DNA of 64,000 bases, from assembly GCF_964199755.1 (NCBI RefSeq), contig NC_133897.1, positions 113,035,579 through 113,099,578 of the forward strand. The letters are read 5' to 3'. The notes below the pieces were generated by a model. The model was not told the origin of the DNA. It saw nothing but the letters and a program-made list of their open reading frames with translations, and made no database searches. Source of the DNA: Larus michahellis. Taxonomy: Eukaryota > Chordata > Aves > Charadriiformes > Laridae. A program made the position numbers and the translations under genes. Below are positions 50,722 through 60,541 of this stretch, one piece after another. Positions within the stretch are counted from its first letter, which is position 1, and each line of letters opens with the position of its first letter.

Positions 50722-53599
50722 AAACGTGCTACTCGCGGGCCAAAGGCTGAAAAGCACTGCTTGCCCTGCTCTGAAAGAAGCCTCCAGAGGCTGAGGGATT
50801 TTGCTGAGGAGTACTGCTCTGACTCGTTTGGTATATGTAAAAGTCAAGCTGGCACAGAAATCTAAAGCAGAAGGCATGAGTGGTGGATGAGCACAACAGA
50901 ATTGCTAACACAGGCTACGCAATCATGCAAGATACCCAAATTACACACTTGGTAACTGAATTGAAAATGCTAAAGTCTGTGTTACTGCCCATACTTCCAG
51001 TTTCCTTGACTCCTTAATTTTGTTAATCTGAAACATCCTTGAGTAACGGAAGATCCGTGATTGAGCCCAGGAGGGTGTTTATTCTCCAGACTTGGGCATC
51101 ATTATTGTCTTCCAGCAATCTGAATAAGAGAAGTATTTCTCAACGCAGGAGAAAGAAAGCAAAGTGAGAAGCTGGTTAAACTTGCAAAACTCTTATTGAG
51201 CATAGGAATAATTGAAAGTCCACGTCGTTTACAGGAACCAGAGCTTTGTAATTGCTTCTACCTTAAATGATGAAAAGAAACAATGTTTACATGATTTGTT
51301 TTACTCTAGGTAGACATCAGACTCACAGGTCTGAATTATTCTCCCTTTTCCTTTTCCCACATTCCCCTGATGACCTGGAAACTTAATTTTCTAACTTTAG
51401 TTTTTGCTCTGCACTTGAGAGGCTATTATCTATTGCAGATGGTGGAAAATCACAAAATGTTACATACTATTATGCTGTGTCTTAGAACAAAGTAGGAAAA
51501 AAGGTTGTAGAGAGGTTTTCCTTTTCTGCTTTCAGAAGCAGATGAATGGTCACAGAAGTACTGGGAGAAAATAGCTAATCTTGCATAATACATACACAAA
51601 AAAGGTTTCTGGCAAGCACTCACTGGTAGCGGGTAAAAAGTAGAGGAAGCTATGATCGGAGAGATTCTTGTTTCATCACGTCTGTCTCTTCTTTCCCTTG
51701 CTATGGCAGCCAGGATAAATCTGGCCACATGAGCCTGCTGAAGTGCCTTTCAAACAAACCTGTGTAAGCGGGGAAAATGAAACTGTAGAACTGTGGCATT
51801 AAAGGACAGAATAACCTCAGAGTGTTCTGCTGAAGCACCCAGTTAATGACTTATTCTTTGTGTGTTTGTTTGTGCTAGTGCTCCTGGCCTGCTGTGTTCC
51901 CTGGGTTATAAATAGCTGTTCACTTTCTAGTGAAACTGCACATGTGCGCTGTCTGGTTACACTTTATACTGGAATGACCAGATGAAAGATTTCCAAGACT
52001 AGTATTAAATGAAATAGGATATTCCTGGGTAGCTTTTATTTTGTAGACATGGAACCTCCGGAGATTTTACATCTGGGAAAGATCATATCACAGCATCTGG
52101 TGCTTGGCTGTGAATTAGAATTTGGTATTGAAAAATGACCAGGTACAATGTGAAAAAAAATCACAGTGATAGCAGTTGGAGTGACAAACTTTTTAAAGTA
52201 TAATCTTACAGGTTTTGTTTTCTAGGCAGATGTGAACTGTGCAAATAGCTGTACCAGTAGAAGACTGATCATTAGCCAGTCCTAAGCTGCCCATCACTAC
52301 ACCTTGCAGAGGGTTTCTGTCTCCTATCTAAGCATTTCTTCATGTACACTATTGCAACCAAAGGCATCAGGTTATCAAAAATGAGCTGCATAAGCTGATA
52401 CAGCTCACGTTGTCTGAAATGGGTTAAAAAAGCACCTGTGTGAGACTTCAGGGAGCTAACCTCTGGCAAGAGGCTGGAAGCAAGCAGCTGTGGACAGCAC
52501 ATTCCACCATCAAGCAGTTGGTAGTTTTAAGAGACTATCAATATGATCATAGCTAAATTTGTTTCCCAATTAACTTTTCTTTGCTATGAATATGTCATAT
52601 TCTTGTTCAGAAAGTCAGGACTGACTGCAGTGAGTTATATTTTAAATCAGCTGCTGAATCCTATCTGCCACTCCGCTGGATCTGGAAGGGGAATTTAAGT
52701 ATTCCTAGATTTGGATTTCCCAGCTTTTTCTGATACCCTTCTTTGGCAGCAGGATGTGGAACGTTCTACCTTCTAATTTATTAATGTCTGAGTTGGAGTT
52801 GTAACTACAATAACAACAGCTACACCACCACAATGAGGAGATTACCTGTGAGGATGGGAGAGGGATCTGCATATTCCTCCTCCCAGGCAGACTACTACTA
52901 ACACTAATGGTCCTATGAACAATTGGCTCAGACACATTTTGGGCCCGTTATATACACAAAAATGTGTTCTGCGATCATTCCATCCCAGTGCCAGCGCCTG
53001 AGTGCTCCAGTACCTTTTATTTTCCTGTCTTCAGCATTAGATCCATATAATTTGTCTGTGAGACATTACTAGTTCCTGTCTTAATGGGTATGGCAGAAAG
53101 CAAACAAATAACTCTGAGGGCAGCAGAATTAATAAAAACTAGTTTTCTGCAGATTTGTGTCTCCCTGCTGATCATCTTTAATTAAATAGCAGAAGACTAC
53201 AGTGTGAGCATGGCTTTTATTAGATGTCAGAGAATAAAGAGAGACATTATAAATATCCCAAATGGGGGAAGGAGGTAATGTCTAATTGGCTTTCCAGATC
53301 CATTGGACATGAGAGAGGAGGAGGGTATTCTTGTATCCGATAGGGTGTTCCAATGTGAAACATTCATAATACCTTACGCACTGTTTATCGAACACATATA
53401 ATTTACATGTTCCTTTTCCAGGTTAAGTAAGGTGGCCTGTCCACCAAGGTAAGGCCAGTTGGTTTTGTCAATGTGTAAGATGATGCATCACGATTACCAA
53501 GTCCCTTTTAGTCCCTACCTATTATCCCTCCTGCCTCCCTTGCTTCCAACAAGAATCCATTTCCTTAGATCATGACAACCCACAAATGTTATTTATTTA
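50722..53599. other. Intergenic region upstream of NAPG
   Basis: No supportable gene. Open frames at 51450-51728, 52272-52502 and 52705-52935 have no family signature. The last few hundred bases (about 53400-53600) may be the 3' UTR of the R2-like element that follows, but I cannot align them to anything. Confidence 0.5.
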
Positions 53600-54822
53600 C
53601 AGTCACATTGATTTTATACAATAGTTTGCATATGACTCACAAAGATAGGTACAATATCTACAGATGTGAGTAAAGCTCTTCTGGAGAAGAATTGAGCTAA
53701 CTGTTGGGTTTTAAAGAGCCCAAGGTCAGATAAAAGCCTGTAATTGCCACCATGCCACTTCCCACATGCTCCAATGGGGAATCTGACGCACTCAATATTG
53801 TTGGCATTTCTCACCTCCTGGACTTGCTCCTTGATACTTCCTTACCTTCTCAGCTGCTGCATCAGCAAGTGGTGATAATTTACTTTCATATCTGATGGTT
53901 ATATCTGCCACCAGTGCCTGACCACCCTTAACAAATATTAGATCAGGCTTATAGAGCTTGTTTTGGTGGTCTCGTAGGAGTGGCTAGTAAAACACTAGCC
54001 AGCCCTTCCTTTGAGCTTCTTCAACCAGTAGATCACGCAGTTGGTTATATCTTTTGATCCTAGCTTCCTGAAATGGTGGGCAATAATATGTGTGCAAGTC
54101 TCACTCGCAGCTCGACAGTGCTGGCAGATCTTGAGTTTCCTGTCTACCCCAATTCCCTCATGGGATAGGCATTAGCTTTTAATTGTAAGGTGGTAATGAG
54201 CTTCCTGTGGGGAATGCCAGTGTAACATTTAATCCAATTGTTACTAATTTTGTCTTTTTCAAAGTTGGCAATTCCACTGCCCACTTGACACGGCAACCTG
54301 GTCCGATTCAAAAATTCTTCTGCCAGTTACTAGATCTTGGAAAGCTGACCCTTTGGAGGAGAAATTTCCCATTCTGAGACTGGGGCCTTGCCACAAACCA
54401 CTTCTGCAATCACCATGACCGCTTTTGGGTCCCAAATTGATGGAGTTTCCCCTTCCCTTCCTCCTGCAGGATCTACAACTTCAATCCACAACTTTCTAAA
54501 TTCATTCTTAATACTTTCTTGCTGAACTATTGATTTTTAGTGTCATCAGAAAGGTGGACAATTCAGTGCAGCTGACAGGCCTGCATGCTTGGAATTAAGC
54601 CCATGAGTTTGATAACACACAGGCCTCTATTGCATGTGCTGGAATAAAGAATGTCACAAGTACAGGCAAGGAGATGTAACAGTTGACAGCAGATTGAATG
54701 GCCAATTCAAGCGCTTGGAGGTACGTAGCCTTCAGTGTGGTCAGCTAGATAAAACAATCGAGGGATAATAAATCATTTCAAGATGTCTTTCTGCTGAAAA
54801 GGCTTCAGTGAAGCCTGCTCAG
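53600..54822 (-). mobile_element. R2-clade retrotransposon remnant, C-terminal part (CCHC knuckle and endonuclease)
   Basis: The minus strand, with stops and frameshifts, encodes in order the block after the RT thumb (ASLKPFQQKDILK, IIPRLFYLADHTE, IKLMGLIPSMQA), NEFRKLWIE, the NWIKCYTGIPHRKLITTLQL / KANAYPMRE block (54153-54200), a CCHC-like knuckle ICQHCRAASETCTHIIAHH (54073-54129), RYNQLRDLLVEEAQRKGW, and the restriction-like endonuclease core KPDLIFVKGGQALVADITIR (53885-53950). The end block is FPIGACGKWHGGNYRLL...SRRALLTSVDI (53614-53814). LQLxANxYPxRE, the knuckle and KPDL...VxDITxxYE are R2-clade hallmarks. Other endonuclease-bearing clades such as R4 or NeSL fit less well. It is non-functional. 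Confidence 0.88.
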
Positions 54823-55317
54823 TCTGCCTGCATGAGCCGACACAGGCGGGATGCAGGAACAACCACAAAAACACGGATGAAAGGAAAAGAACAAATTTAA
54901 TCTTGATACCTCGCAGATTGGGGAATCTTTGAAGCAACACCTGGGCAGAAGCATGCAAGCAGGGGATGCAGGCACTGTGGAGCAAGAGAGAGTCCTTATT
55001 AGCGAGAGAGTCCCTTGTTAGCAAGAGTGAGAGAGCAAGAGCTCAGACCTGCTGCACTCTCCTGTATTTCAGGGATTTAGACATGCATAGTTTTTCACTG
55101 TGCTTTGATCTTCTTCAACAGTGGGGCAGGAATCTTGGGGATGTTTGATAAGATGCCGCTGGGTCCATCACAGGCCTATGTTATCTAAGTGCTTGTCGAG
55201 CATGTAAGACTAAACAACAATTAGTGTGATATATGTGTTTTCCACCACCCCACGTACGAGTCACTTGAGTGTGTTTACAGTCCTCCTCGCCAATCTTCCG
55301 TTACTTTCCCACACCAC
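54823..55317 (-). mobile_element. About 495-bp insertion within the R2 remnant, possible solo LTR
   Basis: R2 coding similarity stops at KPELSEKLSS (55319 side) and resumes at ASLKPFQQKDIL (54773-54820). Those blocks are normally only a few residues apart, so the intervening ~495 bp is an insertion. It is flanked by CTCAG at 54818-54822 and 55318-55322, which could be a 5-bp target duplication. The minus strand has a promoter/R-like run ending in GATTAAATTTGTTC. No coding frame is seen. Ends are not canonical TG/CA at these borders, so the LTR identity and orientation are tentative. Confidence 0.5.
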
Positions 55318-56165
55318 CTCAGCTACTCAGTTTTTCGGACAGTTCAGGTTTTGATAACCCAACCCATGGGTCTATATATATATATACATACATACATACA
55401 TACATATATAAATATATATATTTCTCAGAGCTGCTTGGGTCAGTCCTATTGAACAATATGCCATTGATTGTCCAAGCAGGACAGTCACTGATTGTATAAG
55501 AATCTTTCATTGCTGTGATGTAGAAGCCAAGGCACTTCAGCCCCTGTGGCCACTCAACTCACAGAAGATGTCAAAAATGTTGATATTCTTCTGTTTCCAT
55601 CCCAAGAATCACTCAGTAGCACCAAGTCATCTGCAAAGGCTAATGTTGCCCATTGCCTTCTTCCTTCAGCTTGCACAGTAGAGAGTAACTTATAGATTGA
55701 ATGAAACTGGAGACATTTCATTGCCTTGCTTCATCCCAATCTGGATTCTGATGGGGGTCCAACTGTTCATTCCTCATATCTGTCTCGGTATTAATATTAT
55801 GATAAAAGGATTTTAACTAGGGCAATAATACGATCATCAATGTTTTAGAGACTTAATAATATAAGAGTGGCTTATGTTGTCAAAGGCTTTAGCCAAATCA
55901 ACAAAGACTGCTCTAATACGCTGGTGTTCCCTCTTAGAATATTGAATAAGTAGCTGTAGTAGTTTTACATTTTTGGAACTACGTCATATTATAAAGCCCC
56001 TCTGCGGCAAATTAATAAGACATGCCTTCGTCAGCCGGGCTGTTTAGATCCTTGAAAACAGCTTCAAAATGGTTGAAGCAGTCACAATAGGTTGGTAATT
56101 ATTGGTGTTTCTCTGTCATTCAGGCAACACAGATTTTGATATTTACACTGTCAGGCATTCTTTTA
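55318..56165 (-). mobile_element. R2-clade retrotransposon remnant, reverse-transcriptase part
   Basis: Minus-strand RT blocks appear in the correct order: NYQPIVTASTILKLFSRI and TARLTKACLINLPQRGF (about 55990-56105), NVKLLQLLIQYSKREHQRI, motif A AVFVDLAKAFDNISH (55867-55911), motif B GMKQGNEMSPVSFNL (55693-55737), motif C LAFADDLVLLSD with the catalytic FADD box (55614-55643), and the thumb block KDSYTISDCPAWTING...SEKY (about 55400-55507). Stops and at least one frameshift break the frame. Similarity ends abruptly at the CR1 that starts at 56166. Confidence 0.9.
55373..55425. repeat. (TA)n/(CATA)n microsatellite
   Basis: TA and ACAT/CATA tetramer units. On the minus strand it lies inside the R2 thumb region, between the SEKY and DPWVGL blocks, and so expanded after the element inserted. 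Confidence 0.92.
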
Positions 56166-56980
56166 GAATCATAGAATGGTTTGGGTTGGAAGGGACCTTT
56201 AAAGATCATCTAGTCCCACGCCTTTGCAATGAGCAGGGACATTTTCAATTAGATCAGGTTGCTCAGAGCCCCATCCAGCCTGACCTTGAATGTTTCCAGG
56301 GATGGGGCATCCACAACTTCCCTAGGCAACCTGTTCCAGTGTTTCACCACCCTCCTTGTAAGAAATTTCTTCCTTATATCAACTCTAAATCTACCCACTT
56401 TTAGTTTACAACCATTACCCCTTGTCCTATCACAAAAGGCCCTACTAAAAAGTTTGTCTCCATCTTTATTATAAGCCCCCTTTAAGTACTGAAAGGCTGC
56501 AATAAGGTCTCCCTGGAGCCTTCTCTTCTTCAGGCTGAACAACCCCAACTTTCGCAGCCTTTCTTCATAGGGGAGGTGTTCCATCCCTCTGGTCATCCTC
56601 ATAGCCCTCCTCTGGACCTGCTCAAGCAGGTCCATGTCTGTCTTATGCTGGGGGCTTCAGAGCTGGATACAGTACTCCAGGTGGGGTCTCACCAGAGCAG
56701 AGTAGAGGAGAACAATCACCTTTTTCAACCTGCTGGCCATGCTTCTTTTGATGCAGCCCAGGTTACGGTTGGCCTTCTGGGCTGTGGGCGCACATTGCTG
56801 GCTCATGTCCAGCTTTTCATCCACCAGTACCCCCAAGTCCTTCTCATCAGGGCTGCTCTCAATCTCTTCATCCCCCAGTCTCTATTGATACTGGGGATTG
56901 CCCCATGCCAGGTGCAGGACCCTGGAGTTGGCCTTGTTGAACCTCATGAGGTTGAACCTCATGAGTTTGAACCTCATGAA
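56166..56980 (-). mobile_element. CR1 LINE (outer copy), 3' part
   Basis: It begins with the reversed CR1 3' end 'agaatcatagaatggtttgggttggaagg' and runs through the ORF2 C-terminus (minus-strand frame 56249-56635 with LEQVQRRAMRMTRGMEHLPY, RRLQGDLIAAFQYLKG, RFRVDIRKKFLTRRVV and [17 protein letters not shown]). It then covers further upstream ORF2 sequence to 'gttggccttgttgaacctcatgag'. Here it is interrupted by the opposite-strand CR1 and resumes at 57731. Confidence 0.92.
56936..56980. repeat. Three tandem 15-bp units at the nested CR1 junction
   Basis: GTTGAACCTCATGAG twice, then TTTGAACCTCATGAA. The first unit is the normal outer CR1 sequence. The extra copies sit exactly at the 5' junction of the inner CR1. 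Confidence 0.92.
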
Positions 56981-57730
56981 CCTGGGGAGGAATAACCCCA
57001 TGTACCAGTACAGGTTGGGGGCTGACCTGCTGGAGAGCAGCTCGGTGGAAAGAAACCTGGGAGTCCTGGTGGACAACAGGATGACCACGAACCAACAATG
57101 TGCCCTTGTGGCCAAGAAGGCCAATGGCATCCTGGGCTGCATCAAGAAGAGAGTGTGGCCAGCAGGTTGAGGGAGGTCATCCTCCCCCTCTACTCTGCCT
57201 TGGTGAGGCCGCACCTGGAGTACTGTGTCCAGTTCTGGGCTCCCCGGTTCAAGAAGGACAGGGAACTGCTGGAGAGGGTGCAGCAAAGGGCTAGAAAGAT
57301 GATTAGGGGACTGGAGCACCTCTCTTATGAAGAAAGGCTGAGGGATTTGGGTCTCTTCGGTCTGGAAAAAAGACGGCTGAGGGGGGACCTTATCAACACT
57401 TCTAAATACTTAAAGGGTGGGTGTCAGGAGGATGGGGCCAGGCTCTTTTCAGTGGTGTCTGGCAACAGGACTAGAGGTAATGGGCACAAATTTAAGCATA
57501 GGAAGTTCCACCTAAACATGAGGAGGAACTTCTTTCCTTTGAGGGTGGCAGAGCACTGGAACAGGCTGCCCAGAGAGGTGGTGGAGTCTCTGTCTCTGGA
57601 GACATTCAAAACCTGCCTGGACATGTTCCTGTGTAACTTGCTCTAGGTGACCCTGCTCTGGTAGGGGGGTTGGACTGGATGATCTCCAGAGGCCCCTTCC
57701 AACCCTACGATTCTGTGATTCTGTGATTCT
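56981..57730 (+). mobile_element. CR1 LINE (inner copy), nested in the outer CR1
   Basis: A sense-strand, 5'-truncated CR1 that begins CCTGGGGAGGAATAACCCCA. It retains a long ORF2 tail (frame to 57646) with [77 protein letters not shown] and [17 protein letters not shown]. It ends in (ATTCTGTG)n at 57711-57730. One frame change near 57150 separates this from the upstream [20 protein letters not shown] block. It is the youngest element in this stack. Confidence 0.95.
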
Positions 57731-57960
57731 CTTCACATGGCCCCACTTGTTGAGCTTGTCCAGCTCCCTCTGGATGGCATCCTTTCCCTCAGGCATGTCA
57801 GCCACACCACTCAGCTTGGTGTCGTGCACAAACTTGCTGAGGGTGCACTCAACCCAACTGTCTGTGTCATTGATGAAGATACTGAAGAGTACTGGTCCCA
57901 ATGCAGACCTCTGAGGGACACCACTTGTCATTGATCTCCATCTGGACCTTTGTCCAGCAC
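57731..57960 (-). mobile_element. CR1 LINE (outer copy), 5' part
   Basis: It resumes the reversed outer CR1 exactly where 56980 left off: 'ttcacatggccccacttgttgagcttgtccagctccctctggatggcatcc', then 'ctcagcttggtgtcgtgcacaaacttgctgagggtgcactcaaccc'. The minus strand encodes the ALGPVLFSIFINDTD and ECTLSKFVHDTKLSGVAD region of CR1 reverse transcriptase. It fades at about 57960, where R2-like zinc-finger sequence begins. Confidence 0.88.
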
Positions 57961-58430
57961 CGCAGCCTCCATGCCATATCTTTTTTTGGGCAGGGGACTA
58001 AGATCCATTCCACATTCCTAGTAAATGGGTGGACCAGGCACTTATGTTGAGTCAGGCCAGTTTTAGTTTCAAACACTAAATTGCGTTCTCCACAGCTCCA
58101 GCCCTCTGTTGGGACAGATTGCACAGCTGCCTTGCACTTTGGGAAGTGTCAGGCAGTACTAGGATGCTTCACATTTGTTCACTGAAACAGGATCTTTTTT
58201 CTTTCATGAGCTCTCTGTAGATTATCAACTAGTCCTGACATTTGTTGTATCTGGTTCCTGCAACAAGGACATGATGGAATTTTATCTGGGACTTTCATAA
58301 CCAGAATGCTATTAGTTGGAAGGTCTCTTCTGATAGCCAGGATAGGCATTGATGGCATTGGTGGAAGTTGGACCACAGTCATGGAGGGCAAGGGTTCCTC
58401 ACCTACCTCACTTTCCACATCAATTGGTGT
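57961..58430 (-). mobile_element. R2-clade retrotransposon remnant, N-terminal zinc-finger part
   Basis: The minus strand encodes degenerate C2H2 fingers in R2 order. The first is IPSCPCCRNQIQQMSGLVDN...QRAHERKKILF, whose expected first His is Asn. The second is a broken middle finger (HFPKCKAAVQ). The third is WSCGERNLVFETKTGLTQHK followed by CLVHPFTRN, whose second Cys is lost. The 'GLxQHxxxxHPxxRN' block before the linker is typical of three-finger R2 proteins. A stop codon interrupts between fingers 1 and 2. The roughly 300 residues expected between the fingers and the RT (Myb region and linker) are absent. The CR1 stack occupies that position. Confidence 0.75.
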
Positions 58431-59596
58431 GGGCTAATGTTAGTGCCTCAAAGAATTGGAGAGGCAGTCACCTGATGCACCTCTGGTAACCTGACCGGAA
58501 CAGAGGTAGGAAAACATAACAGTTTTTGTCAGTCTTGAAAGCATAATTAGAATTTTCTACTTTTCTACAGAATTGCCAAATTGCATAATGAATGGTTCTT
58601 CCAGATGCCAGCTTCTACTCTATATCCATGAACAAGGAAGTGAGGAAACAAAGATCAGGGATTTCCTCTCCAATGGTGTGATCACTAATATCCAATAAAA
58701 TCAATAAGCCTGTCCAGGCTTTTGGTGACTTCTATTGACGACATAGTTTTACACTTCTGAAGCAAGATTTGCAGAGGAGTGACAACATATTCCTTTTTTT
58801 TTGGCTTAAACTCCGCCATTGTTGTTTTCCTTAGTCTGCTTCAGAAGAGCATGTGTAGCTCTTCTGGCATCCTAGCTGCTTGCTCTTGAAACAGCAATAC
58901 AACCCTGGACAGAAGGTGCTGTGTAGTGCTCTCCTCTTTTGAACTATGAGTGAGACACATTAGTATTTTAATGCTGGCAGAGGCACAGTTAGTGATCTCC
59001 TTACTTAAGATCATTTTCATAGCATGCACAATTGTTAGGTTTTGTTCCACATGGTAGCATGGAGTAATTAAAACATCTGCTGCATTCCTCCAATGTTTTA
59101 TTCCTCAGCATAAAATGCTTTCTGAGATTAATTGCGTTGGTCATGTATTTGAACGTCCTACCTCAGAACACCGTTCATTAGATAACAATATTAAAGCCTA
59201 TTTCTCCCTGTAGAGGAGTCAGTTCTCCCACTCTGAATTGTTATTTACATACACTATTATCATGCTGCTGCAGTGCGCATCTGCAACAGCCTAAACTATG
59301 CGCTTTTACAAAAGTCTTTTTTAATAAGCTGATTATCAAAAATTATATGGCAGCCATGCGGGTATGCTGCTGAAGGCCTCCTAGAGTATTGAAGTCAGTT
59401 CCGTGGGCAGCCTGACTGACTGAGAAGTGAAGCTCTGTTGTTCTCACTGTGAACATCAGAATAAGGAAAATAAACGTGCAAGTTCATTTAGCACTATTAA
59501 AGCTGGTGGGTCTTAATCTCAAATCTAGCATTGAGATAGTTTTAAAAATATTAAAAGAGAATTTGATAGCAGGATTTTGTTTGATTGAGTAGCCTA
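58431..59596. other. Intergenic, possibly the R2 5' region at its left end
   Basis: The first ~100 bp continue a broken frame upstream of the zinc fingers and may be the N-terminal tail of the R2 remnant. The rest has no recognised gene or repeat; the minus-strand frame at 58841-59050 has no known family. Confidence 0.45.
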
Positions 59597-60541
59597 AAGA
59601 CCCTTGGGATCGATACTGAGCCCAATGCTGTTTAATATCTTCATAAGTGATCTGGATGATGGGATGAAGTGTACCCTGACAAAGTTAGCTGATGATACCA
59701 AACTGAGTGGGGAAGTGGACACTTTGGAAGGGAGAGCCACCCTGCAGGAAGACCTGGATAGAGTGAAAGAGTGGGCTAACAAGAACCTTTTGAAGTTCAA
59801 CAAGGACAAGTGTAAGGTCTTGTACCTGGGGAAATACAATGCAGGAATGCAGCACAGGCTGGGACCTACCCGGCTGGGGAGCAGCTCTGTGGAAAGCAGA
59901 TTTGGTGGACAAGCTCAATATGAGTGAACGGTGTGCTGCTGTGGCAAAGAAAGCCAACAGTTGCATCAACAAGGGCGTTACCAGCAGAGGTAAAGAAGTC
60001 GTTATCCCACTCTACTCAGGGCTTCTCAGGCCACACCTGGAATATTGTGTTCAGTTTTGGTCCCCACTATACAAACAAGACATGGACAGTCTGGAGAGGG
60101 TCCAGGGAAGGGACACAAAGATGATCAAAGGACTGGGAAGCCTGCCGCATGGGGGGAGGCTGAGAGAACTGGGTTTGTTCAGCCTTGAGAAAAGAAGGCT
60201 TAGGGGAGACCTTATCACCATGTTCCAGTATTGAAAGGGTGGCTACAAAAAAGATGGAGACTCCCTTTTTACAAGGAGTCACATGGCAAAGATGAGGGGT
60301 AATGGGTAAAAGTAACTCCAGGGGAGATTCCAATTGGACACAAGAGGAAAATTTTTCACGATGAGAACAATCAAGTATTGGAATAATCTCCCCAGGGAAG
60401 CGGTGAATTCCCATCATTGGGCACTTTTAAGATTCAGCTGGACAGGGTGCTGAGCCATCTTGTCTAGACTCTGCTTTTGCTAAGCAAGGTTGGCCCAGAT
60501 GATCCTTGAGGTCTCTTCCAAGCTGGTATTCTATGACTCTT
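59597..60541 (+). mobile_element. CR1 LINE 3' part, sense strand
   Basis: It opens with the block [20 protein letters not shown] and [15 protein letters not shown]. It continues through [20 protein letters not shown], a frame change near 59900, [33 protein letters not shown] and 'cttttgctaagcaaggttggcccagatgatcc', and ends at 'ggtattctatgactctt'. Two or more frame breaks show moderate age. The open frames at 59604 and 59839 belong to this element, not to a host gene. Confidence 0.93.

Noticed and set aside
53000..53600. Search for a 28S rDNA flank at the R2 3' side
   Set aside because: No TAGCCAAATGCC-like 28S target sequence was visible on either strand, so no rDNA-derived flank is claimed.
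57098..57646. 182-codon + strand ORF
   Set aside because: Same reason: ORF2 tail of the inner CR1 copy, not a host gene.
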